Positions 42,995 to 52,747 of a stretch of 64,000 nucleotides of DNA are shown here, piece after piece (position 1 is the stretch's first letter; every line of letters starts with the position of its first letter). Made by a program: the position numbers and the translations under genes. Origin of the DNA: Clostridium lundense DSM 17049 (lineage in GTDB: Bacteria > Bacillota > Clostridia > Clostridiales > Clostridiaceae); NCBI RefSeq assembly GCF_000619945.1, contig NZ_JHVC01000020.1, forward strand, positions 1 through 64,000, written 5' to 3'. The notes below the pieces were generated by a model. That model ran no database searches and was not told the origin of the DNA. It saw nothing but the letters and a program-made list of their open reading frames with translations.

Positions 42995-43855
42995 ATGGAA
43001 ACTCAGAAAGACCTTGAAATTTTCAAAGGTAACACTTTTGTCATTAAGTACGGTGGCAGTATAATGAAAAATAAATTTTCTCAAAAGGCATTTTTTGAGG
43101 ACATTTTAGCTTTGAGACTTGCAGGAGTTAATATAGTAATTGTTCATGGAGGTGGGCCTGAAATATCAAAGTGGTTAAAAAAAGTTGGTATTGTAAGTAA
43201 TTTTATTAATGGACTTAGGGTCACAGATAAAGAAATAATGGAAATAGTAGAAATGGTTTTATCTGGTAAAATAAATAAAGATATATCATCTTGCCTTAAC
43301 ACTACTGGAATAAAAGCAATAGGAATTAGTGGAAGCGATGATAATCTCATAACTGTTAAAAAGAAATACTTGAATATAAATGATCAGCTTGTTGATATTG
43401 GTTTCGTTGGTGAAGTCCAATCCATTAATAAAGATTTAATTATCAATCTATTAAATATGCACTGTGTTCCAGTTATATCTCCTATAGGATGTGATACGGA
43501 AGGAAGTAAATATAATATAAATGCAGATTATGTTGCATCATATATAAGCTCAGCATTAAGGGCAGAAAAGCTTATTATTTTAACAGATGTTCAAGGTATA
43601 TATAAAGATATTAATGATAAGTCAACCATAATAAATTATATTGTAGCTAATGAAATAAAAAATTATATTAATTTAGGTATTATAAGTGATGGAATGATAC
43701 CCAAAATAGAATGTTGTATTGATGCATTAGAAAAAGGAACTGAAAAAGTTTATCTAATCGATGGAAGAAAAGAACATTCTTTAGTTAACAATATATTTTC
43801 TAATTGTGGTACTACTATTAGTTTGAAAGGTGAGATGAAAAATGACAAAAAATAA
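42995..43855 (+). CDS. argB: Acetylglutamate kinase
   Basis: 286 residues from the ATG at 42995. TFVIKYGGSIM near the N-terminus, NIVIVHGGGPEISKWL, and the amino acid kinase fold are clear; VVPVISPIG-type VPVISPIGCD and IINYIVANEIKNYINLG, GMIPKIECCIDAL follow. The family's usual N-terminal helix is short here. I prefer 42995 because the promoter -10 at 42945 would leave only about 14 leader bases before ATG 42971, which has no ribosome binding site, while GGTG precedes 42995. Confidence 0.93.
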   Translation: METQKDLEIFKGNTFVIKYGGSIMKNKFSQKAFFEDILALRLAGVNIVIVHGGGPEISKWLKKVGIVSNFINGLRVTDKEIMEIVEMVLSGKINKDISSCLNTTGIKAIGISGSDDNLITVKKKYLNINDQLVDIGFVGEVQSINKDLIINLLNMHCVPVISPIGCDTEGSKYNINADYVASYISSALRAEKLIILTDVQGIYKDINDKSTIINYIVANEIKNYINLGIISDGMIPKIECCIDALEKGTEKVYLIDGRKEHSLVNNIFSNCGTTISLKGEMKNDKK

Positions 43856-45011
43856 TTTAATGAATACTTATAAAAGATATGATGTAAACTTTGAAAAAGG
43901 AGTAGGGGCAAAGTTATACGATGTAGATGGAAATGAATATTTAGATTTTGTAGCAGGAGTTGCAACTAATTGCCTTGGACATTCAAATCCTGTTATTATA
44001 AATGCTTTATTAAAGCAGAGTGCTAAACTGATGCATATATCAAACTATTATTGGAACTCAAATTCTATAAATCTGGCAGAAATACTTTGCCAGAATAGTG
44101 ATCATGAGAAGGCGTTTTTTTGTAATAGTGGAACTGAAGCTATAGAAGCAGCGTTGAAGCTGGCTAGAAAGTATGGAAGACTTAATGGAACAGAGGAAAA
44201 GAATAAAATAATATACATGAACAACTCTTTTCATGGAAGAACAATGGGTGCTCTTACTGTAACTGGACAAAAAAAATACAAGGAAAACTTTACACCTATA
44301 ATGGGAGGAGTGGACTCAGTAAACTTTAATGATATTGAAGAAATTGAAAGCATATTTAATGATAATGTTTGTGCAGTAATACTAGAACCAATCCAAGGAG
44401 AAGGTGGAGTAATTCTTGCGCAGATTGATTATTTAAGAAGGGTTAGAGAACTTTGTGATAAGTATAATTCACTTTTAATATTTGATGAGGTTCAATGTGG
44501 AATAGGAAGAACAGGGAGTTTTTTTGCATATAAAAAATTTGGCATAATACCAGATGTTGTATGCATGGCTAAAGCTCTTGGAGGAGGGTTTCCAATTGGG
44601 GCTATAATTGCAAATTCAAAAAGCTGCTCAGCTTTCGTTCCAGGAGATCATGGTACAACATTTGGGGGGAATCCATTAGCTTGTGCAGTTTCATGTGCTG
44701 TATTGACAGAACTAATAGAGGGTGGAATAATTGATTCTGTAGATGAAAAAAGCAAGTATATCTTTCATAAACTTAACAATCTAAAACAAAGATATTCAGT
44801 AATAAATGAAATTCGGGGAATGGGTTTATTAATTGGAATGGTTATGAAAATAGATTCAAAAACCTTTGTAGATGAATGTTTTAATGAAGGATTACTTTTA
44901 GTGTGTGCAGGAGAAAATGTTGTACGATTGATTCCACCACTTAATATAACTATGGATGAAATTAATATAGCTATAAATATTTTAGAAAAGGTTTTGCTAA
45001 AGTTTTGCTAA
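43842..45011 (+). CDS. argD: Acetylornithine aminotransferase
   Basis: 389-residue PLP class III aminotransferase. VAGVATNCLGHSNP, FFCNSGTEAIEAALKLARK, LIFDEVQCGIGRTG, the PLP Lys in MAKALGGGFPIGA and GDHGTTFGGNPLACA are standard ArgD motifs. Overlaps argB by 14 bases. No argF, argG or argH is in the window, so the rest of the pathway is elsewhere. Confidence 0.95.
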   Translation: MTKNNLMNTYKRYDVNFEKGVGAKLYDVDGNEYLDFVAGVATNCLGHSNPVIINALLKQSAKLMHISNYYWNSNSINLAEILCQNSDHEKAFFCNSGTEAIEAALKLARKYGRLNGTEEKNKIIYMNNSFHGRTMGALTVTGQKKYKENFTPIMGGVDSVNFNDIEEIESIFNDNVCAVILEPIQGEGGVILAQIDYLRRVRELCDKYNSLLIFDEVQCGIGRTGSFFAYKKFGIIPDVVCMAKALGGGFPIGAIIANSKSCSAFVPGDHGTTFGGNPLACAVSCAVLTELIEGGIIDSVDEKSKYIFHKLNNLKQRYSVINEIRGMGLLIGMVMKIDSKTFVDECFNEGLLLVCAGENVVRLIPPLNITMDEINIAINILEKVLLKFC

Positions 45012-45029
45012 TTTTTTGCATATTATTTA

Positions 45030-45070
45030 AAATAAAATCTATAAGTTAATAAATTTATAGGTTTTATTTT
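45030..45070 (+). terminator. Terminator after argD
   Basis: AAATAAAATCTATAAG pairs with the arm TTTATAGGTTTTATTTT (G-T pairs included), ending in a T-run at 45070. A second hairpin with AAAAGGACC and GGGTCTTTTT arms (about 45127-45160) follows in the 318-base gap before the transpeptidase gene. Confidence 0.65.
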
Positions 45071-45174
45071 GATGTTTTTTAATGAATATAACGATATAGA
45101 GCGCTACAAGTAGATTAATGGATTATAAAAGGACCATCTTTAAGAATAGGGTCTTTTTATGCAATAAAATTTTT

Positions 45175-45203
45175 TTGTACTTTTACATTTTTTTTTATAT
45201 AAT
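45175..45203 (+). promoter_or_regulatory. Probable promoter of the L,D-transpeptidase gene
   Basis: TTGTAC (45175-45180), 17-base spacer, perfect TATAAT (45198-45203), leaving a leader of about 120 bases with AAGGAGG before the ATG. Confidence 0.6.
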
Positions 45204-45329
45204 ATTCTTTGACCATAGCCGATATAATAGTATGAGTTACATATTTTGAAATAGATTTGTAACCAGTTATGTTTATTAAAGTTGTATAATATAATTAATG
45301 TTTATGATTAAATATTTAAGGAGGCAGAA

Positions 45330-46823
45330 ATGAAAAGGATTTGCAATTTTACAAAGGCACTATTGCCAACATTTATTTGTGCAATTGTGTTAACCGGTAT
45401 ACCTACTAAAGCTCATGCTGCTAATAGTGTGCCTAGTGGAGAAATTGGACAAACTATTAACAACAAAACTGAAGAAAAAGTGGTTATTATACCACCTATA
45501 GAAAATACAATACTTAAAAATGCTTCTATGAAATTTAATAATTCTACTGTTTACGAAACTAGTCTAACACCATTTTTAATTAATTCTAATTATGATGGAA
45601 AAGTAAATTATAGAGTGTTTTTGCACTCTTTAGATAAGAATGAGTGGACAGACCTTAGTGTAGGATACACTTTGGATAGAAACGGTAAAGATCCATATCA
45701 AGTAAATATATTTAGAATTACTTCAGGAAACTATGAAATTGTAACTTTTGCTAAGAATGCTAATTCAGAAGGAAATTCAAGCATTAATATAGAAGAATAT
45801 AATGTAAAATATGATGACTATAAGATACAAAGATTCCAATGCATAAAGAATGGAGAACCAAAGCTAAATGTAACAGTAAAAAATAAAACTCCATTATATG
45901 AAGGAGCTTCACAAGAAGTAACTTTAGAAACTGATGGTTATCATGGATTGGTAGAGTATAAGGTATGGTTATACTCTAATAATACAAAAAAGTGGACAAA
46001 TATTACAACACAACCTGGAAAAGAAATAAATTCTGAAGAGGCTTATAATATACCTACAGGTAAATTATCAGCTGGATCATATAAATTATCTATAAGAGTT
46101 AAAAAAGCAGAAAGTCAAGGTAGTCAAAGCGATAATTTAGGAGATTATGATGATATAAAGAATATTGATATATCTGTTATAAAGAAACCTACACCTGGAC
46201 CTACAGTACCTTCAGCACCTAAAATAGAGCCTATGTATGTAGGAAATGATAATGAAAACTCAAAAATTAGAATAAGAAAAGATGCAAGTACAAGTTCAGC
46301 TATAGTTGGAGGCATATATGGAAGTACTCAAGAAGTAAAAGTTCTGGGTAAAAAAGGAAATTTTTATTATGTACAAGCTAAGGATTATGATACACTTAAT
46401 GAAGTAAAAGGATATATTAGAAGTGATTATATAAAGCAAGTAACACCGTCTAGTAATTATAGTATTGTAGTTGATATAAGTGATCAAAAAGTTTATATAT
46501 ATAAAAATAACAAACTTAATCAGACATTTATATGTTCTACAGGTATGGACGCAACTCCAACTCCAACGGGTAGATATTTAATTGGTGGAAGAGGAGAGTC
46601 TTTTGGAAGAGAAAAAGGATATTTATGTTATAACTTTGTAAGAATAAACCATGATTATTTATTCCATAGTGTTTTACATTATGTAGATGGTAGCATTATT
46701 CAAGAAGAATATAAAAAGTTAGGAAAGAAAGCTTCTCATGGGTGTATAAGATTAAAGGATGAGAATATTAAATGGATTTATAATAACATACCAAGAAATA
46801 CATTAGTAGTTATACAAAACTAA
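45330..46823 (+). CDS. Secreted L,D-transpeptidase with SH3 domain
   Basis: 497 residues. Signal peptide 1-30 (ending near AHAANS). Two related beta-sandwich repeats follow (about 50-160 and 180-280: YDGKVNYRVFLHSLDKNEW and YHGLVEYKVWLYSNNTKKW), a Pro-rich hinge, a bacterial SH3 domain (about 308-372, RIRKDASTSSAIVGG), and a YkuD catalytic domain with SHGCIRL, catalytic Cys472. It makes 3-3 peptidoglycan cross-links or attaches proteins to the wall. Monocistronic, with its own promoter and terminator. Confidence 0.94.
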   Translation: MKRICNFTKALLPTFICAIVLTGIPTKAHAANSVPSGEIGQTINNKTEEKVVIIPPIENTILKNASMKFNNSTVYETSLTPFLINSNYDGKVNYRVFLHSLDKNEWTDLSVGYTLDRNGKDPYQVNIFRITSGNYEIVTFAKNANSEGNSSINIEEYNVKYDDYKIQRFQCIKNGEPKLNVTVKNKTPLYEGASQEVTLETDGYHGLVEYKVWLYSNNTKKWTNITTQPGKEINSEEAYNIPTGKLSAGSYKLSIRVKKAESQGSQSDNLGDYDDIKNIDISVIKKPTPGPTVPSAPKIEPMYVGNDNENSKIRIRKDASTSSAIVGGIYGSTQEVKVLGKKGNFYYVQAKDYDTLNEVKGYIRSDYIKQVTPSSNYSIVVDISDQKVYIYKNNKLNQTFICSTGMDATPTPTGRYLIGGRGESFGREKGYLCYNFVRINHDYLFHSVLHYVDGSIIQEEYKKLGKKASHGCIRLKDENIKWIYNNIPRNTLVVIQN

Positions 46824-46867
46824 TATAAAAAGGCAGCTTATTTAAAATAACAAGCTGCCTTTTTATA
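46824..46867. terminator. Bidirectional terminator
   Basis: TATAAAAAGGCAGCTT (46824-46839) and AAGCTGCCTTTTTATA (46852-46867) form a perfect 16-bp stem serving the transpeptidase gene and the convergent symporter gene. Confidence 0.93.
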
Positions 46868-48097
46868 TTAAGCCCCCAGACTTTCTTCACCATCATTTGA
46901 CAAATTAATGTCCTTTACTAATTCAGAATTTCTTTTGTATTTACTAGCAATTTTATCTATAAGCATAGCTAAAGCACAATCCCCAGTTATATTTGTAGCT
47001 GTACCAAAGCTATCTTGTGATACGTGTAATGCTATCATAATTCCTTGTTGAGGTTGAGTAAACAAAAGCATGTCCTGTAATAGTCCAAGAGAAGCGTATA
47101 TTCCACCACCAGGTATTCCAGGAGCAGCTACCATTGTAATACCAAGCATTAGTATAAATGGAGCCATCATTGCAAATGTAGGAATAGTACCACTCATCAT
47201 TAAAACTGCCATAGCAGATAAAGTTATTGTAATAGTATCTCCTGCAAGATGTATAGTAGCACATAATGGAATAACAAAGTTAGCAATTTCTTCAGAAACC
47301 TTATTATTTTTAGTACATTTTAATGTAAAAGGTATAGCTGCAGCAGATGATTGAGTTCCTACAGCTGTTAAGTATGCAGGTAGCATGTTTTTTAATGATT
47401 TGAGTGGAGCTTTACCACTTACTACCCAAGCTATAGTATATTGTATGGATAAGTAGATTACTTGTACAATAAGTAGCATTGCATATACTATAGAAAAAGA
47501 TTTTATAGTTGATACTATTTCACCATTAGCTGTAAGTTTGGAAAATATTCCGCATATGTGAAACGGAATAAATGGGACTAAAACATTTTTTACAACTAAT
47601 TCTACTATGCCTTGAAAATCATGAAAAACATTCATCAATGACTTTCCCTTTATATAAGATATACCAAGTCCCAACATAAAAGCAGTAACCAATGCTGTCA
47701 TTACTCCCATTATAGGAGGTATTTCTATTTTAAAGAAGGGTTCTAAATATAAAGTTGATTTTGGTGCAAGTTGTCCAAATTTAAGAACATGAGGTAGAAT
47801 AGATTTTCCAGTTATAAAGGCTAGTGCTCCGGCGAATATAGTTGAAGCATAAGCAATTATAACAGTTAACCCTAAAAGTTTTCCTGAGCCACTTCCAAGT
47901 TCTGAAATACCAGGTACAATAAATCCAATGATTATAAAAGGAATAATGAAATTAAGAAAATTCCCAAATATACCTGAAAAGGTTGTAAGTATTCTAACTG
48001 GAAATACAAAACCTGTGTATTTTCCAATAGTTCCAATAATAATACCAAAAACTATTCCTAATATTAATTTAGGAAATAAGCCAATTTTTTTTAACAT
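46868..48097 (-). CDS. Dicarboxylate/amino acid:cation symporter
   Basis: 409 residues of the DAACS (GltP/SstT) family with eight membrane helices and two hairpin loops. AVGTQSSAAAIPFTLKCT matches the serine-rich HP1 loop, HLAGDTITITLSAMAV and GIPGGGIYASLGLL follow, and the C-terminal SQDSFGTATNITGDCALAMLID has the conserved NxxGD substrate motif. AAGGGGG is 8 bases before ATG 48097; a long upstream in-frame extension is rejected. Divergent from an ACT-domain regulator, which suggests an amino acid substrate such as serine or threonine, unproven. Confidence 0.9.
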   Translation of the reverse strand: MLKKIGLFPKLILGIVFGIIIGTIGKYTGFVFPVRILTTFSGIFGNFLNFIIPFIIIGFIVPGISELGSGSGKLLGLTVIIAYASTIFAGALAFITGKSILPHVLKFGQLAPKSTLYLEPFFKIEIPPIMGVMTALVTAFMLGLGISYIKGKSLMNVFHDFQGIVELVVKNVLVPFIPFHICGIFSKLTANGEIVSTIKSFSIVYAMLLIVQVIYLSIQYTIAWVVSGKAPLKSLKNMLPAYLTAVGTQSSAAAIPFTLKCTKNNKVSEEIANFVIPLCATIHLAGDTITITLSAMAVLMMSGTIPTFAMMAPFILMLGITMVAAPGIPGGGIYASLGLLQDMLLFTQPQQGIMIALHVSQDSFGTATNITGDCALAMLIDKIASKYKRNSELVKDINLSNDGEESLGA

Positions 48098-48186
48098 AAT
48101 ATACCCCCTTGTAAGATTACAATTATGTCCGCGGTATGTGAACATGTGTATTTTAATCATTTTCATATTCTATCACCATCATTAGG

Positions 48187-48272
48187 TTATGTCAATAAAA
48201 TTTTTAGTAAGCTAATAATATTATTCACCAAGGTTGTATATGTATCTTTGGTGTGTTAATATTATGACATAA
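48187..48272. promoter_or_regulatory. Possible operator pair between symporter and ACT regulator
   Basis: TTATGTCA (48187-48194) and TGACATAA (48265-48272) are exact inverted copies 70 bases apart, with a CACCAA/TTTGGTG hairpin (about 48226-48253) in between. A looping repressor site shared by both divergent genes is possible. Confidence 0.4.
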
Positions 48273-48314
48273 ACACATTTGTTCTAATATCATGTACACA
48301 TGAGGTGATTTTTT

Positions 48315-48752
48315 ATGAGTGATAAGTTTTTAATGATACATACTAGTGTACTTCCAGATGTTTTTGAAAAGGTAATAGAAGTAAAAGAGATGATGAAGAC
48401 AGGAAAGGTTAAGGAGATAACCGAAGCTGTTAAGATTGCTGGTATAAGCAGAAGTACTTATTATAAATATAAAGATTATGTTTTTACGGTATCTGAAACC
48501 ATGAATAACCATAAGGTGATTATTTCCTTGACACTAGATCATGAACCAGGTACTTTATCAAAAATATTGGATAAAATTGCCTCCTATAAAGGAAATATAT
48601 TAACTATAAATCAAGAGATACCAATAAATAATACTGCCAATGTAAATATAACCTTTGATATTTCTAATTTAAAAATAGAATTAAATAATCTACTAGATGA
48701 AATAAGAAATATGGATCATGTAATAAAATTAGAGCTCGTTGCCATGGATTAA
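48315..48752 (+). CDS. ACT-domain regulator (UPF0735, PheB/ThrR type)
   Basis: 145 residues. An N-terminal helix-turn-helix-like part (KEITEAVKIAGISRSTYYKYKD, about 35-55) is joined to a C-terminal ACT domain (about 68-145: VIISLTLDHEPGTLSKILDKIA). This is the UPF0735 family, including Bacillus PheB (YszB) and the threonine-responsive ThrR. It probably senses an amino acid and controls nearby genes; the divergent symporter is the obvious target. GAGGTGA precedes the ATG. Confidence 0.87.
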   Translation: MSDKFLMIHTSVLPDVFEKVIEVKEMMKTGKVKEITEAVKIAGISRSTYYKYKDYVFTVSETMNNHKVIISLTLDHEPGTLSKILDKIASYKGNILTINQEIPINNTANVNITFDISNLKIELNNLLDEIRNMDHVIKLELVAMD

Positions 48753-48790
48753 TAATTATTTATCTATGTAGTGATTTGGAGGAATTTGAG

Positions 48791-49006
48791 ATGAGAGGTA
48801 TAATTGACAGATTTGAAGAAAGGTATGCAGTTGTTGAATTAGATAATAAACATATGATTAATATAGAAAAAAACAAGATACCCCTTAAAGCAAAAGAAGG
48901 GGATGTAATAATTATTAATAATGAAAATATAACTATAGATTATGAAGAAACTATAAGAATGAAAAAGGAAATAGAGGAATTAGCTAAAGATTTATGGGAA
49001 GATTAA
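48791..49006 (+). CDS. DUF3006 family small protein
   Basis: 71 residues: MRGIIDRFEERYAVVELDN, INIEKNKIPLKAKEGDVI, then a helical end RMKKEIEELAKDLWED. This is the DUF3006 pattern, a small beta-barrel-like domain of unknown function. GGAGG is 8 bases before ATG 48791, so the longer TTG start is rejected. Confidence 0.85.
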   Translation: MRGIIDRFEERYAVVELDNKHMINIEKNKIPLKAKEGDVIIINNENITIDYEETIRMKKEIEELAKDLWED

Positions 49007-49033
49007 AAGTATGATATTTGTTGTGTTTTAATA

Positions 49034-49083
49034 AAGGGATTGTCCCAGTATAGAAATTAATTTCTATACTGAGGCAACCCCTT
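49034..49083. terminator. Bidirectional terminator
   Basis: Perfect 26-base palindrome (49046-49071, CAGTATAGAAATT and complement) with further pairing of GGGATTG against CAACCCC outside it. It separates convergent DUF3006 and phosphatidyltransferase genes. Confidence 0.85.
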
Positions 49084-49084
49084 A

Positions 49085-49600
49085 TTATTTGTTCTTTTTT
49101 TGTCTTAAATAAAATGTTAAGTAATTAATAAAAGCTACTACAGCACTTATTACTGCGGCATCTAAAAGGTAACCACCTAATTTAACATGAAAATTTAATA
49201 TAAATATTGAAAAATAGAACATACAAGTAGCTATTTTACCAAACTTATCCGATGGAATTATAAAATCTTTATTATATAGTATTGCCCCTGCAATAATCAT
49301 AGCAAGTTCTTTAATTGCTACTATAATAAGTATCCAAAAGGGAATAATATGATCAATAGCTAAACATCCAAGTACAGTAAGAAGCATGAGTTTATCTGCA
49401 AATGGATCTAAAACAATACCCCATTTAGTTACTAAATTATGTTTTCTTGCTATATAACCATCTAATACATCAGTAAAACCTGCAAGTAAAAATATAAGTA
49501 TGGAATAAAAAATATTATTGTTAATATCCGAAAAAAATACTAAGATAAAAGTAGGTACTAAAAACATTCTAAAAAGCGTTAAAATATTTGGAAGATTCAT
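49085..49600 (-). CDS. pgsA: CDP-diacylglycerol-glycerol-3-phosphate 3-phosphatidyltransferase
   Basis: 171 residues, five to six membrane helices. NLPNILTLFRMFLVP at the N-terminus and the CDP-alcohol transferase motif DGYIARKHNLVTKWGIVLDP, continuing FADK, with all Asp and Gly positions in place. PgsA makes phosphatidylglycerol phosphate. The ATG at 49600 has TAGGAGAG upstream; a 12-codon longer start has none. A cardiolipin-type or other CDP-alcohol enzyme is possible but the length and ends fit PgsA. Confidence 0.87.
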   Translation of the reverse strand: MNLPNILTLFRMFLVPTFILVFFSDINNNIFYSILIFLLAGFTDVLDGYIARKHNLVTKWGIVLDPFADKLMLLTVLGCLAIDHIIPFWILIIVAIKELAMIIAGAILYNKDFIIPSDKFGKIATCMFYFSIFILNFHVKLGGYLLDAAVISAVVAFINYLTFYLRQKKNK

Positions 49601-49823
49601 ATATCTCTCTCCTAAAACTTTATTTAAATCATTCAATTATGAGCATTAAAACATTGCTTTAAAATTATCCTTAAATGGCACTTTAAGGACTTATATAAAT
49701 AGTATAATATAATTAGCCTATTTGTAAAATAATTTTATAGTTAATAGTAAAATATTAAATAATATGTAAAAAGGTTAAAGCGAATTATTTTGTTAATAAA
49801 TTAATAAATATTCGTATTTCTTA

Positions 49824-49852
49824 TTGACGGGTATCTGCATTTTTGCTACGAT
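49824..49852 (+). promoter_or_regulatory. Promoter of the FAD-dependent protein gene
   Basis: TTGACG (49824-49829), 17-base spacer, TACGAT (49847-49852), 20 bases before the gene's start, giving a short leader with AGGAGGGG. Confidence 0.65.
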
Positions 49853-49871
49853 ATTACAGGAGGGGTGTGAA

Positions 49872-51278
49872 ATGAGAGAAAAGTATGATTTGATTATAGT
49901 TGGGGCAGGTCCTGCTGGAATATTTACAGCATTGGAAATAACTAAAATGAGACCAGAAATAAGTGTTCTTATTGTGGATAAAGGCAGAAGCATTGAAAAA
50001 AGAAATTGTCCTGCTAGAGCCACTGGAAAATGTGTAAACTGTGACCCTTGTGGAATAACTTTTGGCTGGTCAGGAGCAGGAGCTTTCTCTGATGGAAAAC
50101 TTTCATTAAGTCCTGAAGTAGGAGGAAGAATACTAGAATATTTTTCTGAAAATGAGGCAAAAGATTTAATAAAATATTGTGATGATATATATCTAGATTT
50201 TGGGGCTAATAAGACTGTTTATGGATTAAATAATGAAAATACAGATAAAATAAAATATGAAGCTAGTAAACATAACATAAGATTAGTGGAATGTCCTGTT
50301 AGACATTTGGGAACAGAACTTGCCTATGATGTGCTGAAGGGAATGTATCATCATTTAATTCATAATACTAACACAGATTTTTGTGAATTAACAGAAGTAA
50401 AAGAGATAATAATAGAAGACAAAGAAATAACAGGAGTATTATTAAAAAATAAAGAAGGAATTAAGAGTATAGCTTCAGATTATGTAGTAGTAGCTCCAGG
50501 AAGAGGGGGAGCTGAGTGGCTTTCACAGGAAGCTAGAAGGCTTAATTTAAAAACTACTAATAACGCTGTTGATATAGGAGTAAGAGTAGAAGTTCCAAAT
50601 TCCATAATGGATCATTTAACTAAAGATTTATATGAGGCTAAGCTAGTTTATTATTCAGATACCTTTGAAAATAAGGTAAGAACCTTTTGTATGAATCCAG
50701 GAGGAGTTGTTTCGGAAGAACATTATGAAGGTGATATAGCAGTAGTTAATGGTCATAGTTATTCTGAAAAGGAATTAAGAACTGATAATACAAATTTTGC
50801 TGTATTAGTATCAACTACTTTCACAGAACCGTTTAATCAACCTATTGATTATGGAAAGTATATTGCAAAACTAGGTAATATGCTAACAGGTGGGGGAATA
50901 ATGGTACAAAGACTTGGAGATCTTTTAAATGGAAGAAGAACTGATTATTCTAGATTAAGCAAATCTACTACTATACCAACTATGAAGTCAGCAGTTCCAG
51001 GGGATTTAAGTTTTGTATTACCTCAAAGACATTTAACTGCTATAGTAGAAGCTTTAAGGGCTTTTGATAAAATAGCACCAGGTCTTTATAGTAAAAATAC
51101 ATTGCTTTATGGAGTAGAGGTAAAATTCTATTCAAGTAAATTTGAAACAAATAATAAATTTGAAACTTCTATAAAGAATTTATATACTATAGGTGATGGT
51201 GCTGGAATAACAAGAGGACTTATGCAAGCCTCGGTTACTGGAGTGGTTGTGGCTAGAGATATAAATAAAAAGATTTAA
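49872..51278 (+). CDS. FAD-dependent oxidoreductase with Cys cluster
   Basis: 468 residues. YDLIIVGAGPAGIFTALEI (about 5-23) is the FAD fold and YTIGDGAGITRGLMQASVTG near the C-terminus is the second flavin contact. A Cys-rich segment CPARATGKCVNCDPCGITFG (about 41-60) has four Cys and may hold an iron-sulfur centre or structural disulfides. This is the widespread uncharacterised family related to FixC/geranylgeranyl reductase-like flavoproteins, often near purA in clostridia. Substrate unknown. Confidence 0.85.
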   Translation: MREKYDLIIVGAGPAGIFTALEITKMRPEISVLIVDKGRSIEKRNCPARATGKCVNCDPCGITFGWSGAGAFSDGKLSLSPEVGGRILEYFSENEAKDLIKYCDDIYLDFGANKTVYGLNNENTDKIKYEASKHNIRLVECPVRHLGTELAYDVLKGMYHHLIHNTNTDFCELTEVKEIIIEDKEITGVLLKNKEGIKSIASDYVVVAPGRGGAEWLSQEARRLNLKTTNNAVDIGVRVEVPNSIMDHLTKDLYEAKLVYYSDTFENKVRTFCMNPGGVVSEEHYEGDIAVVNGHSYSEKELRTDNTNFAVLVSTTFTEPFNQPIDYGKYIAKLGNMLTGGGIMVQRLGDLLNGRRTDYSRLSKSTTIPTMKSAVPGDLSFVLPQRHLTAIVEALRAFDKIAPGLYSKNTLLYGVEVKFYSSKFETNNKFETSIKNLYTIGDGAGITRGLMQASVTGVVVARDINKKI

Positions 51279-51307
51279 TATAATATGCATTTTAAGGAGG
51301 AATATTC

Positions 51308-52594
51308 ATGTCAGCATACATTGTACTAGGAGCCCAATGGGGAGATGAAGGAAAAGGAAAAATGACAGACTATTTAGCTGAAAAGGCAGAGGTAGTTGTA
51401 AGATATCAAGGAGGAAACAATGCAGGTCATACTGTAGAAGTAGGAGATAAACAATATAAGCTTCATTTAATACCTTCAGGAATATTATATGGAAATAAGT
51501 TAAATGTTATAGGTAACGGAGTTGTGCTAGATCCTAAAGCTCTTTTTGAAGAAATAGAATACTTAAGAGATTTAGGAGTAGAAATAACACCTAATAATCT
51601 TGTTATAAGTGATAGAACACAATTAATAATGCCTTATCATAAAGTATTAGATGGTATAAAGGAAAGAGCAAGAGGTAAGAAAGATATCGGAACTACAGGT
51701 AAAGGAATAGGTCCTTGTTATACAGATAAAATGGAAAGAAGCGGAATAAGAGTTTGTGACCTTATGCATAAAGAAGTATTTGAGGAAAAATTAAGAGATA
51801 ATATACAAGATAAAAATAACATAATAAATAAAATATATGGTGAAGAAGAACTTAATTTTGATTCAATTTACAATGAATATATGGATTATGCTGAAAAAAT
51901 GAAGCCTTTTGTTAGAGAAACTTCTGTAATAGTATATGATAAGATAAAAGAAGGTAAAGAAGTATTATTTGAAGGAGCACAGGGTACTTTACTTGATATA
52001 GATTATGGAACTTATCCTTATGTAACATCTTCTAATACTATAGCTGGTGGCGTTTGTACAGGAGCGGGTATTGGACCAACAATGATAACAAATGCAGTTG
52101 GTATAGCAAAAGCATACACTACAAGAGTAGGTAAGGGACCTTTCCCAACAGAATTATTAGATGAAACAGGAGATTGGATAAGAGAAAAGGGACATGAATA
52201 TGGAGTAACTACAGGAAGAGCAAGAAGATGTGGATGGTTAGATCTTGTAATACTTAAGACAGCAGCAAGAGTTTCAGGATTAACAAGTTTTGCAGTAACA
52301 AAGATTGATACTTTAGCTGGATTAGATAAGCTAAAAGTTTGTGTAGGATATAAATTCGAGGGTAAAGTAATAGATTATGTACCAGCTAGTCTTGAGGATT
52401 TAGCTAAGTGCCAACCTATATATGAAGAATTTGATGGTTGGGATGAAAGCATTGCAGATGCAAGAAATTACAATCAACTTCCAGAAAATGCAAAAACATA
52501 TCTAAAGAAAATAGAAGAATTTACTGGTACTAAGATATCTATAGTTTCTGTAGGTCCAAGAAGAGATCAGACTATGGAAATAACAACTATATAA
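51308..52594 (+). CDS. purA: Adenylosuccinate synthetase
   Basis: 428 residues. First committed step from IMP to AMP, using GTP and aspartate. Signature GAQWGDEGKGKMTD (8-21), NNAGHTV, GTTGKGIGPCYTDK, TSSNTIAGGVCTGAGIGP and the aspartate-binding VTTGRARRCGWLD are all present. AAGGAGG is 7 bases before the ATG. Starts 29 bases after the flavoprotein gene. Confidence 0.98.
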   Translation: MSAYIVLGAQWGDEGKGKMTDYLAEKAEVVVRYQGGNNAGHTVEVGDKQYKLHLIPSGILYGNKLNVIGNGVVLDPKALFEEIEYLRDLGVEITPNNLVISDRTQLIMPYHKVLDGIKERARGKKDIGTTGKGIGPCYTDKMERSGIRVCDLMHKEVFEEKLRDNIQDKNNIINKIYGEEELNFDSIYNEYMDYAEKMKPFVRETSVIVYDKIKEGKEVLFEGAQGTLLDIDYGTYPYVTSSNTIAGGVCTGAGIGPTMITNAVGIAKAYTTRVGKGPFPTELLDETGDWIREKGHEYGVTTGRARRCGWLDLVILKTAARVSGLTSFAVTKIDTLAGLDKLKVCVGYKFEGKVIDYVPASLEDLAKCQPIYEEFDGWDESIADARNYNQLPENAKTYLKKIEEFTGTKISIVSVGPRRDQTMEITTI

Positions 52595-52747
52595 AAATAT
52601 TAATATGTATGTTTTTTTCTACCTTAGTAAATAATAAGTGTGTACTTGAAAGATAGGATTTTGTTGATTATAATATAAATTAGAAAGTTGACCACACTTA
52701 TATACTTTCTAATATGACTAAAAATATTTTAGAGAGAGGTAGATAAA

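Noticed and set aside
47070..47354. 94-codon open frame antisense to the symporter
   Set aside because: A shadow of the conserved symporter coding frame.
52595..52747. Possible purine-type riboswitch or attenuator after purA
   Set aside because: Only a loose stem (TTAGAAAGT/ACTTTCTAA) is seen; no aptamer core, and it lies downstream of purA.
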